Source: Tipula vernalis
Lineage: Eukaryota; Arthropoda; Insecta; Diptera; Tipulidae
DNA length: 64,000 nucleotides
NCBI GenBank assembly: GCA_958295665.1
Contig: OY282560.1
Span: forward strand, 88,698,311-88,762,310
Direction of reading: 5' to 3'
Numbering within the stretch: the stretch's first letter is position 1; each line of letters opens with the position of its first letter. Below the pieces are notes generated by a model. That model did no database searches. It was given only the letters and a program-made list of their open reading frames with translations, and was not told the DNA's origin. Made by a program: the position numbers and the translations under genes. Below are positions 1-46,182 of the stretch, piece by piece.

Positions 1-193
1 ATTATAGTTGTTATTCATGAAGATGAAGTTAACCGATACGAGCCGATAGGCGAGTGTCGTAAATCATCTGAGTGAATAACGGCTATTATATGCGAGTAGA
101 ATACAAAACTTTGTCCACGACCGACAAAAAATATTGTATTTTATAATCAAATCCTTTAAATAATCCTAAAATAATTTCCGGCGACATTTTGAC
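1..193 (+). repeat. Harbinger outer left inverted arm
   Basis: The sequence is an imperfect reverse complement of 3221-3411, including the shared core CGATACGAGCCGATAG and its complement near 3366-3380. It is AT-rich with scattered substitutions and small indels. Confidence 0.85.
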
Positions 194-487
194 TTCTCAA
201 TTTAATTATTACCGTATTTCCTTGACAAATTTACAACAACAATTGCATAGGATAAATCCCCGCAAGAATGATATTAACCCAAAAAAAAAAATTGGGTTTA
301 TTTAAACATAATTCTAATTCTTGGTTAAGATACCTGCCACCAGAGTCACAAACATATTAAATGTATATTTTATTTGGAAAGGTTGGCTTTTGTTAATTAA
401 ATCAAATTGGCTATTGTCTTGGAAAACAAGTAAACCCAAAATAATTCGAATTAAATGTTGGTCAACAAACGAAATACGCTTTATAAT
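194..487. other. Extra segment splitting the left arm
   Basis: This stretch has no counterpart in the right arm, where the flanking sequences are adjacent (3214/3221). It contains a short hairpin around 278-299 (AACCCA, A-run, TGGGTT). The 62-codon frame at 321-509 shows no recognisable domain. It may be an insertion in the left arm or a deletion in the right arm. Confidence 0.6.
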
Positions 488-767
488 GAAAATGGCAAAA
501 TATTACTAGATAAAATTTCAAAAATGAATTATTACTTGATAGTAGTGAATAATGGAAGAATAGACTACTAGATAAACTAGCAGTGAATAATGGATATCAT
601 TATGATTGAAGAAACAAACGTATAATGAGTATATTATACGTTAGTCGTGGACAAATAATATTTGTCCACGACTAACGTATAATATACTCATTATAAATTT
701 GTTTTTTTCAATTAAGCGAGGTTTCCACGATGGCGAGGTGAAAAAATTAGTCAAACTAAAAAGAGGA
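488..767 (+). repeat. Harbinger inner left inverted arm
   Basis: This is the reverse complement of 2935-3214 with few differences. It includes a perfect palindrome at 621-695 and a block ending near TTTTTAGTTTGACTAATTTT in the complementary arm. Confidence 0.85.
621..695. repeat. 75-nt perfect palindrome in left arm
   Basis: Two 37-nt arms flank a single central A. The left arm starts TATAATGAGTATATTATACG and the right arm is its exact complement. The same palindrome recurs at 3006-3080 with a central T. It could extrude as a cruciform or fold as a long hairpin RNA. Confidence 0.9.
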
Positions 768-911
768 AGGAATAAAAAAAATAACATAAGAGTGAGTGAA
801 ACAGCAACAAGTCGTTACTCCGAATTCTTATTAATTTATTTTTGACGTTTCGAGATTTCATAATCTATAACTTTGTGTTTTGATTGTTATTAAAATTAAA
901 TTTTGTTAAAA

Positions 912-2483
<1,572 letters not shown>

Positions 2484-2934
2484 GGCGCCGTAGAATAGCA
2501 ATGCGATAAAATTTAATAATAATTTTAATTTTGGATTTAATTAATATTCAAATGAAAATTTCGACCACTTTTTTGTAATTCTATGTTTTTTTAATGATTA
2601 TAATAAAGAATGTAATTAAATGTATACATATTGTATTATTCGTCGTTGCAATATAAATCGAGTTCTTTATACATATATTAATTGTCTTTACACAACAAAA
2701 TCCAAATTAACGGTTCTATTTTGAAATTTGTTTTATTCCGAAAATGTTCTTCAAATTGACAATATGAATTCCGAAAATCAGCGGCTAATCCGAAAACAGA
2801 TGTTCCATCTAATCTTTTTTTCTGATTAGACGTCCTATTTCGGAGTGCTGAATTAAAATATTAAAACCTGGACGTCCCAATTTTTCTGTCAAAATGGTAT
2901 TTTCCCTCTATCGAACTATTGGTGAATTTTTGCT

Positions 2935-3411
2935 TTCTCTTTTTAGTTTGACTAATTTTTTCGCCTCGCCATCGTGGAAACCATGCTTAATTGAAGAAAC
3001 AAATTTATAATGAGTATATTATACGTTAGTCGTGGACAAATATTATTTGTCCACGACTAACGTATAATATACTCATTATACGTTTGTTTCTTCCAATTAT
3101 AATGATATACATTATTCACTGCTAGTTTATCTAGTAGTCTCTCTGCAATTATTCACTACTACCAAGTACAAATTTCATTTTTGAAATTTTATCTAAGTGG
3201 TCTTTACCATTTTCTTCGACGTCAAAATGTCGACGTAAATTATTTTAGGGTTATTTAAAGGATTTGATAATAAAATACAATTTTTTATCAGTCGTGGATA
3301 AAGTATCGTATTCTACTCGCATATAATAGCTGTTATTCACTTAGATGATTTACGACACTCGTCTATCGGCTCGTATCGGTTAACTTCATCTTCGTGAATA
3401 ACAGCTATCAT
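2935..3411 (-). repeat. Harbinger right inverted arm (continuous)
   Basis: The single 477-bp arm is the complement of left segments 488-767 and 1-193. It contains the second palindrome at 3006-3080. Confidence 0.85.
3006..3080. repeat. 75-nt perfect palindrome in right arm
   Basis: Second copy of the palindrome at 621-695. The arms are the same 37 nt, with a central T instead of A. Confidence 0.9.
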
Positions 3412-3619
3412 TACCTGTATATGCTTGTTGAATAATATACTATTTTCGATTATTTTCTTTACTCTTTATTTTTTTTTATTTTTGCTTTTTCTCTTTTTAT
3501 TTTTAGGTAACTCTGATTTTTGGCAAGCACGCACTTTTGACAATTCCTGTTCATTTCACTATGGAAATATACTACCAAAATTGTTGAGGACTGAAATCTA
3601 AATGAATGAATTTTAAATA

Positions 3620-6185
3620 GAATTTGCTGGCCAACGATTATAATGTTGTTTGTTTAATCGAAATATCGGATGATCGATATTATGTAGTTCGCAAAGACCG
3701 CGATCTTGCTCTCACCACTTTATCAGACGGTGGCGGGTCACTGATAGCTATTAAAAAATCATTCATCACAAGTAAGCTCGCTAGTCTTAATAGTGTTTTT
3801 GATGACGCTTGGTTGAAAGTTAACCTGCCTAATGGGAACATTTTAATTATATACTTAGTATACATTTCACCCAACTCTAAATTATCCAAATATGAAAACA
3901 ATACATTTTTCTGTGATAACCTCTCGAATTGTATCCTAAATGCACCTGACCACTATAAGTTTTTGGTTATTGGTGACTTCAATCTGCCATGCATCACTTG
4001 GGTCGTGAATAGTAATGAACTTGATGCCTCATCTTATGAGGGCCTTCTAATCATTATCTCACAGGCAGTTCTATAGTAGAAATCACGCTTTGCTCGGATT
4101 TTTTATCCCCTTATCACTATCAATATACTTTTGGCTTTTTTCAAAGAAAAATTACCGCATATAGTATTAGTTATTTGTATATTAACTTAAAACATCTAGA
4201 CTATGTTCGAATTAGAGAACAATTGTCTGTCCATGATTGGAATTGGCAGTTTACCAATACTAATCGTACAATTAGCATTTATTTAGAAACTAAGTCTTCG
4301 TTGAACAATTCACGGTCTAAGTTTCCATTTTGGTATTCTTCAAAACTATGGTACTTAATTAATCAAAAACATAAATTTCATGCGATCTACAGGATCTACA
4401 AAAATCACAATGACCATAGGTAATTTTCTTAATCTATCAGAAATTGGTTAAAAAGGAAATTCGCATTTGTTATTATCGATATTTAAGAGCTATCGAGCAA
4501 AACCTAAAACATAACCCCAAACAGTTCTGGACTTTTACTAATTCAATTACTTCCAAATCAGGTTAACCTACCTATATCCGACTTGGTAGTAGGGATTCTC
4601 ACAATAGTGAAATTATTTGTAATATGTTTTCAGATTACTTTGAGCCAGTTTATATACCCAGTTTTGCTTCCAGTAGCGGCTTAATAAATGTACCCAATAC
4701 TAATTGGGTATCTAATGCCATTTCCTTATTTATGGTGGAAGATGTACTAAATGAATTAAATTTGGTTCTGATAATATATCGAATTATTTCGTCTTCCAGC
4801 TAAGAGAACAATTAGTATTTTCCCTTCTAGATGGAAATCGAAACTTTTAAGGCGATACAAGTATCATTGAAAAATTTTTCTATAACGTTCGAAAGCGTAG
4901 ACAAGGGCTTTCAAGTTGACTGTATTTATACCGATTTTAAAAAAACTTTTGGTACATTATCTCAGGATGTTCTTCTTCAGCACTTTCTGATAAATTATGT
5001 ATTTGTCTATCTTTGTATCTTAGCGATAGGTTTGTAAAAGTAAAATTTAATGGACAAATCTCAAGATCATTTTTAGCTATTTCCGGTGTTCCGCGCAAGG
5101 TTTTACTCCTGTACCTCTTTTGTTCACGATATTCATTAATAACCTTTCTAACATTTTTGATTGTCCCCATCTATTTTGTGCCGAAGATTTCAAAATTTTT
5201 AGAAGAATTACGGATGAGACTGCTTCTCTTTTTCTGCAAATGGATCTTGATAAACTGCAAAACTGGTGCTTTGTAAATAAACTTAATTTGAATACTGAAA
5301 AATGTTTGGTTTACTAAGAAAATTCGCCCGTTATTAGTCAGTTATTATATTGGAAATTTCAACTTATGGAGAGTTACTCAAATTGCTGACTCTGCGTTAT
5401 TTTCGACACCAAATTGACATTCGAAAAACACATTGACTCAATCTGAAGTCCTAACAATATTTTTCAATAGTCTAGTAAGAAGTAAAATAGAATACGCTTC
5501 GCAAATTTGGAGGAACCCATTCTACGAAATTTATTGTGAGCGAGTACAAAGGAAATTTATGAAGTTTCTGATTTTTAAAACCGTACCTCATATATGAAGT
5601 ATCCCTTATATTACTAGGCTTATGATATTTAGCGTGGCAAGCTTATTGATTAGGAGGCTAGTGTTAGACGATTTATTGCTTTACAAGCTATTAAATTCTA
5701 AAATTGATACCGCCGTGCTAAGTGATGTAAATTTCTATATTCCAGGTTACTTGCTCAGAAATAATCAACTATTCTTACCTGTACAGTCATGAACAAATTT
5801 AGGTTTTGCTAATCCACTATCCAGACTTCAGCGCAGTCATGATGAGTTATTCTTTAATGTGGATTTGTTTTCCCTATGTTTGAATCAATATAGATCTGGC
5901 CTCTTCAAATTGGTCAGTTGATTGTGTTTGGATTTATTATTTAAATTTTTTTAATATTTCCAAGTGACTCATTTTGTATGTAGTTGCTGGTGTTGCCTGT
6001 TTGTTAATGTCATAATTTAATGGTTTCTTACAAACTTTTCGTATATATTGTATTATTATTATTGATGTTATTGTAACTATGACATTATCATAGAATTCTT
6101 CTTCTTCTTCAACTATTGATGTATTTATGTTATTTTAGTGGGTACACGTAATTGAACTTAGTCTGGAATAAATTAATAAACAAAT
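3620..6185 (+). mobile_element. CR1/Jockey-like LINE relic
   Basis: Non-LTR retrotransposon remnant reading left to right. An endonuclease block lies at 3624-4076 (DGGGSLIAIKK, FLVIGDFNLPCITW). Reverse-transcriptase scraps lie at 4900-5320 (a VDCIYTDF block, then SYLSDRF, FTIFINNL, KLNLNTEKC). C-terminal pieces follow at 5460-5880 (LVRSKIEYASQIW, LLIRRLVLDDLLLYKLLNS, NPLSRLQRSHDELFF). The order and motifs fit the CR1/L2 group with GDFN-type endonuclease. The probable 3' end, near 6185, is ACAAACAAAAA. Many stops and frameshifts are present. Confidence 0.8.
3624..5880 (+). pseudogene. CR1-like LINE ORF2 (endonuclease + reverse transcriptase), decayed
   Basis: The endonuclease keeps the GDFN motif, but the segment between the ETW-like motif and the Arg-Asp-rich region is deleted. 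In the reverse transcriptase the canonical FADD box reads FCAED (5165-5190), so catalytic residues are lost. The PQGS-equivalent box reads VPRKV. At least six frame changes separate the readable blocks. It cannot encode a working enzyme. Confidence 0.8.
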
Positions 6186-7084
6186 ACAACAAACAAAAAT
6201 TATGTTTCATAATTTTTTTTTAATTAGTACTACACCACATTCAAAACATAAAAATCATAAAATTAAAACATGACTTCCAAAAAAATGTAATTTGACGAAT
6301 TTTTCACTACATATAATTTAATATTATTCTTTTGAAGGAAATGGTCCAATTTTCGGAGTGAAACTTTGAACAACCAATTTGAAGGATAGTTAAACTTGTT
6401 CTTGCAATAGTTGGGTACTGACCACATTAAGTAATGTTATAATTTACGGAGCACTATAGAATATGTTTGTGGATGTAATTTCTATTTGTATATATATATA
6501 TATATATGGCCGTTCGTATTAAAATAATTATATATATAATTTTAAAATAATTATTTAACTACAATTATTATTAATATATATGTATGAATTTATATAATAA
6601 TAAGTACATAAATATTGGTTTATTTATTTATTTTAATTATGCACAAACAATTTGTTTTATTTTTTATTATTATTTTTAGTTATTAATTTTATTTTCTGGA
6701 AGGATTAAATTTGAATTTTTATCTTTCGTTTTTTTTTTTACTCTTAAATAAATTGATCAGATGACATGTTTTGTTAAAATATAAACCAAAATAATAATAA
6801 AAAATTATAACAAAATTAAAATTTATTATCAATCTGCATTTTGTTGTAATAAAACGATTACAACAAAATTTCTAATAATATTAATTTAATTTTAAAAAAA
6901 ATTAAATAATATTTTTGTTTTATATATTTTATCTATTTTATTATAGTTCTTGTTTTTAACTTTTTACATTTATTATTATTTATAATAATTATCATTATTT
7001 AATTATTTTTAATATATTTGATTATTGTTTTATTTGTTGGTAATTGTAAAATAAACAAAAATTATTAATTATAAAATAAAAAAT
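6186..7084. other. AT-rich 3' flank of the host gene
   Basis: There is no protein signal. It holds a short (TA)n run at 6488-6507 and many TTTATT/TTATT runs. On the minus strand these are AATAAA-like signals downstream of the TMEM184B-like stop codon at 7085-7087. A TTTATT overlaps the stop at 7084-7089. The real cleavage site cannot be fixed from sequence alone. Confidence 0.6.
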
Positions 7085-39687
<32,603 letters not shown>

Positions 39688-39755
39688 TTATTAAATTTTA
39701 GTGTCGTCTTATGTCTAGCAAATTCGTCATATTATTTTCACTCAGCGCAAGTGAA

Positions 39756-39900
39756 TAAAAAAAGTAAATGCTTTTACTTAATTTTTTTCAAAACATTTCA
39801 TTAAGACGAATTAAAACAAATTTTTTACTTCTAAGACAAACTTTACCATCCAGCAAGTAAATACTTGAAAAATTTAAGTAAAAGCATTTACTTTTTTTTA
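39756..39900. mobile_element. 145-bp foldback element/MITE
   Basis: Inverted arms of about 35 bp, TAAAAAAAGTAAATGCTTTT at 39756 and its complement ending at 39900, with a 73-bp centre. It lies 114 bp upstream (in transcript direction) of the exon starting at 39642. No coding content. Confidence 0.8.
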
Positions 39901-40439
39901 TATGTTAGAGATGCCAATGAACACACTTTTGTGCTATTTTGATTACTAATGGCCAGCAGAAATATTTGGGAATTTGAAAGTTTGCTTTCAGCTAGCAAGG
40001 TTGCTAATTTGGTTGCAATCTGGTATCCAGAATATAGCCAATTTTCAATATTTTGTAAACAAAAGAGAAACAAACACGCGTTAATTTATAGTAGAAGAGA
40101 AGCGGTCCTATTCTGGGGCCCATCAACAATTATCACATTCCGACCAAAATAGCATTGTAAATGTAATCCAGAGCACCCATTTAGCACAGTAACAGACGTT
40201 ACGCTAAATTACGAAATTAGTAATAAAGATATAGATATAGATCATTAGCAGGATCTGCAGAAAACGGTATATCTCATCACCGGCAGTTTATTGAGGTTGG
40301 CGTTTTATTCTCAGACGAATAAGTATTTCAGTCGAACCTTGACCAACAGCTCCATTTATACCGACCCAAAAACTAAAGGTTTAACCGAAAGGTATTGGCA
40401 AAATATGTCAAATAACTGACCGATTGAATAGCATAGAAC

Positions 40440-40720
40440 AGACCACAATTCTCGATGATGTGATGCTACCGAGCGCAAGAATACTTTATCCTGATGGACT
40501 ATTCGAATTCATGCAGGATAACTCGCCAGTGCACACGTCTCCATATAGAATGAATTGTTCGCTTATCATTCCAGAATTGAACTCTTGAAGTGGCCGCCCT
40601 ACAGCCCCGACCTAAACCCCATTGATCATGTGTTGGCTAAAAGAGTGAGAAATTGGGAACCAGTAGCTTGTCGGAACAAAGACAATTTAATTTATTGCGA
40701 CACATTTTTGAGAAGTGAGA
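40440..40720 (+). pseudogene. Tc1/mariner-family transposase scrap
   Basis: Blocks LDDVMLPSARILYPDG, FMQDNSPVHTS (catalytic Asp) and, after frame changes, LLKWPPYSPDLNPIDHV, where the catalytic Glu reads Asp. KRVRNWEP follows. This is the end of a DDE transposase of the Tc1/mariner group. No termini were found. Confidence 0.8.
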
Positions 40721-40759
40721 GACACTCCCTGATGATAACGATTTTGTCTCCAGATTAAT

Positions 40760-41586
40760 AAATTCAATGCCTAGAAGGCATAGAGTTATAGAAATTGAAG
40801 GATAAAGGACAAAATATTTATTTATATAAAGTTTTGTTCTAATTTCATAATAAATAATTTGGGCGGAGTTCTTAACTGCTTTCTCGAGTGTATCACTTTT
40901 CAATTACAATCAATTTTTGATTAAATGAAACACCGGGTGTTGATAATTAAAATGCATTTTTTGACGAACTGGTATGATTTCGAAAAACTGAATGCCATAA
41001 CTCTTTTTATAGTAATGACACTACAACAAAACAACAAACAATTGCGTGGTGTCCGACAAGTTTGGAACGGTTAAATATCTTAGAGGAATTGAGCTTGAGG
41101 TAAAAATGACTTTGAAAATCGTTGTCGAAGGATAGTAACAATTTGAATAGTATCTTCAATTTTTTAGGGAATCCCTTAGCTGAAATCAAAACCCTTTCAG
41201 ACAAAAAATTCCCACCAAAATTTCCGGAGTTATTAGTTATTGAAAATTCACACACGATATGATTATTTTTAAACCCGCCTTCTTTTTAAGACATTGAGAA
41301 AAATTATACTATCAGTATACGTAGTTAACATTTAGGCGAAATTAGCAAAAACAAAAAAATTATGGTTTTATTTATTTTGATGGTTTGGATCAATTAAGTT
41401 TCGCCAAAAAAAATTTATTTCCCGACATTTTCGCTGCGAATTTAATTCATTATTTAGTATTTTTTCGTGAAGGTATCGCGGGTCACTTACTAATCCGCGA
41501 GCTAGTTGTAACTGACTCGCGAAACTTTTGGTGCTGGTACAAATTTGTATAAAAAGTAATTTCTATTTTGTGACAATTACAAAATT
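40760..41586. other. AT-rich spacer, no gene seen
   Basis: Only short frames without recognisable motifs. Poly-T at 41587-41606 marks the 3' tail of the neighbouring minus-strand Jockey element. Confidence 0.6.
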
Positions 41587-41740
41587 TGTTTTTTTTGTTT
41601 TTTTTGCCTTTATTTAATATTACAACTGATTTACAAATCATTTAGTAGTATATCTTTCTTAAATGAAGATTCACATTTGACGGGCAGTAGCCCAACGGTT
41701 ACTCCCTTTTGAATTTACATAGTAATTATTTTTCTCTATC

Positions 41741-43069
41741 CTAATTAAATACAACTGCCCAATTCCAAAGGTTCTGCCTTTGAAGTCTTCTTACTGCATT
41801 GGTGGTATCTAACAAACTTCGTATGTCTGCATTTTGGTGCCGAGATATCTGCTGAATGTGTTTCTTCTCATGATTTTGTATTTCTTCACTTACATATTCC
41901 ATGTTTAAGTCCCTATGGAGGTTATCATTTCTAATGTACCATGGTGCGTACCATGGTACATTTGTTTTCTTGGTACAACCCCAAAGTTGAATACCGTAGG
42001 TCCATATTGGTTTAAGTATTTGTTGATATAATAGCAATTTGTTATGTATTGTAAGCTCAGAGTTTCTACCTATTAGCCAATACATTTTCCTATATTTAAT
42101 GTTCAATTCTTTTTTTTTCTTTTTAACATGCTCTTTCCATCTAAGCTTGCAATCGAGAGTCATGTCGAGGTATTTGGCTGTATTTCCATTTGGAACCGGC
42201 CTTGAATTAAGTGCCACTGGAATCCAGTTAACTTTCTGGTTTGTGAAGTTTACGTGAACCGATTTTGCTTCGTTTAGGCTAATGCGCCATTTCTTTGTCC
42301 AACTACTCACTGTGTCGGTTGTTTTTTGAAGTTTGGTCGTTGCTTCTGATATAAACTTTCCAGTCGCCAGAATAGCTGTATCGTCTGCAAATGTTGCTAT
42401 GGTGGCACCTTCTGTATTTGGCATATCTCTGGTGTACAGGATGTACAATATAGGACCCAGTACGCTACCCTGTGGTATGCCTGCTGATATTCTCTTTAGT
42501 TCAGAGTACTCTCGGTTATATTTTACACGGAAATGTGGGTCTGCGATATAAGATTTAGGAATTTGATAGAATTGTCTAGTGTGCCAAATTTTTTCGAAAG
42601 CTTGTGCTACATCTAAGAAGATGCTGGAGCATATCTTCTTATTCTTAAGTGAGTCTTCGATTATATCCGTTATTCTGTGAACTTGTTCTATCGTAGAATG
42701 ATTTTCTCTAAATCCAAATTGGTGTGGTGGAATCAAATTTCTCTCTTCTATTATTGGCTTGAGTCTCTTGTGCAGTAATTTTTCAAATAATTTTGAAATT
42801 ACAGGAAGTAGTGAAATCGGTCTGTACGACTTTTTATCGTTCACTGGTTTGCCTGGTTTGGGGATCATAATTACTTTAGCAACCTTCCATTGTCGTGGGA
42901 CATATTTTACTCTGAAAACAGCATTGATAATTTGAACCAATTTTCGTAGTCCCTTCTCGGGAATGGCTTTTACGACTTGTTCAGTAAGTAAATCATATCC
43001 TGGAGCTTTTTTTGCGTGATAGGCGGCACATGCATTATGGTTCTTTTTAATCCCTTTGTTGCTTTCCAA
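41741..43069 (-). pseudogene. Jockey ORF2, reverse transcriptase region
   Basis: A long open frame of 442 codons: VAKVIMIPKPGKP, YRPISLLPVISKLFEKLL, HQFGFRENHSTIEQ, FLDVAQAFEKIWH (catalytic Asp), GIPQGSVLGPILY, ATFADDTAILA (catalytic Asp pair), KRISLNEAKS-like WRISLNEAKS and TWTYGIQLWG-like WTYGIQLWG. An internal deletion follows KIWH (HTRQFYQIPKSYIADP), removing about 15 residues. The C-terminal part after NVPWY is also shortened. Catalytic motifs are present but the fold is likely damaged. Confidence 0.9.
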
Positions 43070-43212
43070 AGAGAGTTATCAGTTTCTTTATGTTCGGTAA
43101 GACCATTTAAGTACTTGGTAATAGTTTCATTCTTAATTTCTTTTATAAGTTGTTTTAGTTTATTGCATAGAAAATTGAGGATTTTTTTGTTTTCCGGGGC
43201 GCGTGTTCTTTG

Positions 43213-44130
43213 TCAGGTTTTTCTTGCCTTCCGTTTCTCTCTAACTAACTCCCTGACCTCAATAGGATAATTTTGATTCCTACGGGATTCGGTGTGACTA
43301 GCAGGAGAACTTTTCCATGCTGCTTGTTGAATAGTACTGTTAAATACCTCTAGTTCGTCTTCCAACTGTACCTGTGTTTTAATCGGCGCTCGTAGATTTA
43401 TTTGCATTTCAATTAGTTCTTGGAATAGGGCCCAGTTAGTTCTATTATTTGTTAATTTAGGCAGGTTATCCTTATTAATTATCATTGTGCTGAGAGTCAT
43501 GATAACAGGCGTATGATCGGAATATATCCCTTCGCTGTTTTCGATGCACATGTAATTCTCGAAGATCCCTTTCGTTACATAGAAATCAATGAGATCTGGT
43601 ATTTTATTTATATCAGCAGGCCAGTACCGGTTTACCTCCAGAGTGGAACTCGCAGTTATTTATTCGTCCGGTTTCGAATAGCTCTTTTTCCTTTATGGGT
43701 TGTAAGTCTTGATCCCCAATAGGTGTTTTTTGCATTAAAGTGACCACCAATAATAAAATTGGATCCTAGTGATCTAAAGAGTCTATTATAATCTTCTTTG
43801 TTTAGATTATAGCGTGGAGGGCAGTAGATAGAGGAAATACTGTATTCATTATTATTGTTAGTTTCAACTTTTATGGTTTTAACTTGAATACTTTCTTCTT
43901 CTATACTAGGTTCTTCATAGTGTTTGAGATTCTTTTTCACTATTACTGTTGATCCTCCTCGGGGTTTTTCTCCTGGGTGAACAGCATGGTAACATTCATA
44001 ATCACGTATTTTAATAAATGATGTTTTTGTCAAATGGCTCTCCGATATAAGGCATATATCTATTTTTTATAAATTTAGAAAAATTTCTAGCTCTGGAACA
44101 TGTTGCGCTAGTCCGTTCGCGTTCCAGGTG
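43213..44130 (-). pseudogene. Jockey ORF2, endonuclease region
   Basis: Frames 44033-43656 and 43551-43213 carry RGGSTVIVKKNLKHYE, SISSIYCPPRYNL, FIIGGHFNAKNTYWGSRL and SDHTPVIMTLS. GGDFN is changed to GGHFN, losing a metal-binding Asp. A frame change lies between 43656 and 43551, and another connects to the reverse transcriptase. Confidence 0.85.
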
Positions 44131-44154
44131 ACAATTCTTAATGTTCTGTTGATT

Positions 44155-45663
44155 TTAGTATATGAGGGCTGTTGCCTCGTTCAAGGTTTGATGCACATTT
44201 AGACGCTTATATAAAGCTTCTAGACCACGTTCTTGCTTTGCTAGCCGTATATTTATGGCTTCTATGCTTCGACAAATCCTTTCAAGGGGGTTATCATTCA
44301 TAGCATTAGATGATTGCTGTACAATTTGTGAATAACTTTTCCGCTCTGTACCTATACCTGGTGGTTTTAGCTCCGCTTGGGTTTTAGTTGGTTTCTCTTC
44401 TCTGGTAACCCTAGGGTTTTGAGGAAACTGATGCATTTTGTTTCTTAGTCTTTGAAGTTCTTTGGCTACTTCACAGCCTCTATAATTTGCAGGATGATGC
44501 CTTTTACAGTTTATACATTTTGCAGGGGTGTTTCTACTTTCTGTACACTCTTTCGCGTTGTGTTTTCCAGCACATTTTACGCATCTTGGCTCCCGTCTGC
44601 AATATTTTTGCGTGTGATTGAAACCTTGGCATTTTTTGCATTGAGGTATTAGCCTCGTGTTTTTCTTAAGCGGTTCTATTTTAACCCTCATATTGAGAAT
44701 TGCTTTGATGTTGAAGATGTTTCAACTTTCTCCTTTTTGTTAAACGTAAGCATGAAGAGTGGAAGCCCGCTTTTTTTGACTTGATTGTTCTCACCTCTCT
44801 CTCGTTTTAGGATGTTTACTGCATCTTCTATTTGCAGATCTTTTGCCTTTAAGTCCTCAATTATGTCCTCCTTCTTACACGTTAGATGAAGGCCTCTGGC
44901 CATAACCTTAATTGCGCGTTCGTTTTTATCTTCGTATGTGAACCATTCTTTACCTTTCGCATTGAGTTTTGTTGCTAGAGCTCTATATGTATCGGAATCT
45001 GGTGTATTGATTTTCCACACGTTATTGTTTAGTGACACTACTCTACGATCGTATATTCCTTAGCTGTCACTGATTTCATTATAGATTGTATACTAGAAAA
45101 TTCTGTTATGTTGTTATACTGTTGCTGTTTCTGGTGAGCTGGTTTGGTATTAGTATCATCAGTTACTAATACATTAGTTTGCGAATGATCTTCAACTTCA
45201 GGCGAGAATTCTGCTTTTCGTTTTTTGGTAGGTATTTTCTTCTTTTTCAGCACGCAATCTGTTTCTCTCATCTCTTCATCAGTATGGAACTCATTGTTAT
45301 AACTAGTGTGAGTACTTGCTTCATTATAACAAGTTAGCGGATTTTCAGAAATCTCCATTGGTTTGGGCTTCTTCAATTCTTCATTTTCTTTTTTAGTTTT
45401 TCAATTTCGCTTCTTAGTTGGGTTAAAAGTACATCTACTTCACTGAGTTTTCGACAGAGTTCAGCGTTTTCGTCTTTCTGCTGATTTGCAGAGTTAGTAT
45501 GATTGTTTGGTGATCTTAACAACATTGAACTTCTTTCGAATGGGTTTAGCAATGATTGGCTTACCCTAGAATCCATTGAGCCAGCCTCGTAAGAGGGTGG
45601 ATTAGCCAACTGGGTAGTTGGTTTACCACCTGGGGTATTATTTCCTTTTTGTGTTGTATTCAT
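44155..45663 (-). pseudogene. Jockey ORF1 (Gag-like, CCHC knuckles), frameshifted
   Basis: Four overlapping frames (45663-45373, 45376-45038, 45038-44688, 44691-44155) form one decayed protein. The N-terminus holds a coiled-coil-like stretch (LRSEIEKLKKK). The middle matches the PRE_C2HC-type domain of Jockey Gags (VMARGLHLTCKKEDI, LPLFMLTF). The C-terminus has three zinc knuckles (CKKCQGFNHTQKYC, CVKCAGKHNAKEC, CINCKRHHPANYRGC). Each frame junction is a one-base-type shift. Confidence 0.88.
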
Positions 45664-45911
45664 TGCTTTAAAACTGGTTATGTTTCAACTACCAACCTAA
45701 CCAGTACAAGTTGGTAGTGGGTCATTGAAGAGAACATCATTTGCTATGTTCTCGGTAGTCGGTTATTCCGCCGCATCTCTGTCGCCAGAGTCTCGTTAGT
45801 TAATTAGCAGGAAGGACCACGTGCAGGTGAGGTTGACATTTGGGCTAGTATATTAAGACCATCTAAACCGGCGCCCCTTACCCCCCACGATTTTCATGAA
45901 TTCTTTCTTAA

Positions 45912-46182
45912 ATTAAGCTAATGGTATCTCCATCTCAAAAATGTTAATCACTAATTGGAGACATTTTGATTTGCGGCAAAATAAACTATTGTAATAGTTA
46001 TAATATCTATAGATTTTTAGGTCCTATGTAAAATCTTGCAAATAAATAAAAAGTATCAGTGATGTGGATTTTATTTTATTGGAAATTGTATAATTTCAGT
46101 ATTAATCTAATTTTTATAAAATCCTGAGCTGGGCTAACTTCACATAATACTAAATATGGCTTTAAATTTTCTAGGGGTTGCC
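45912..46182 (+). repeat. Dispersed ~270-bp direct repeat, copy 1
   Basis: Shares TTAAGCTAATGGTATCTCCA..., CACTAATTGGAGACATTTT, TTGCGGCAAAATAAACTA and AATATGGCTTTAAATTTT with 48213-48490, in the same order and orientation. Confidence 0.88.

Larger units (their letters stand above)
41587..45840 (-). mobile_element. Jockey-clade LINE, near full length but broken
   Basis: Minus strand. 5' UTR and ORF1 lie at about 45840-44155, ORF2 at about 44130-41741, and a poly-A tail (poly-T at 41587-41606). A Gag-like ORF1 with three CCHC knuckles, an endonuclease, a FADD-box reverse transcriptase and no RNase H are diagnostic of Jockey. The 5' edge is approximate and no target duplication was identified. 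Confidence 0.88.
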
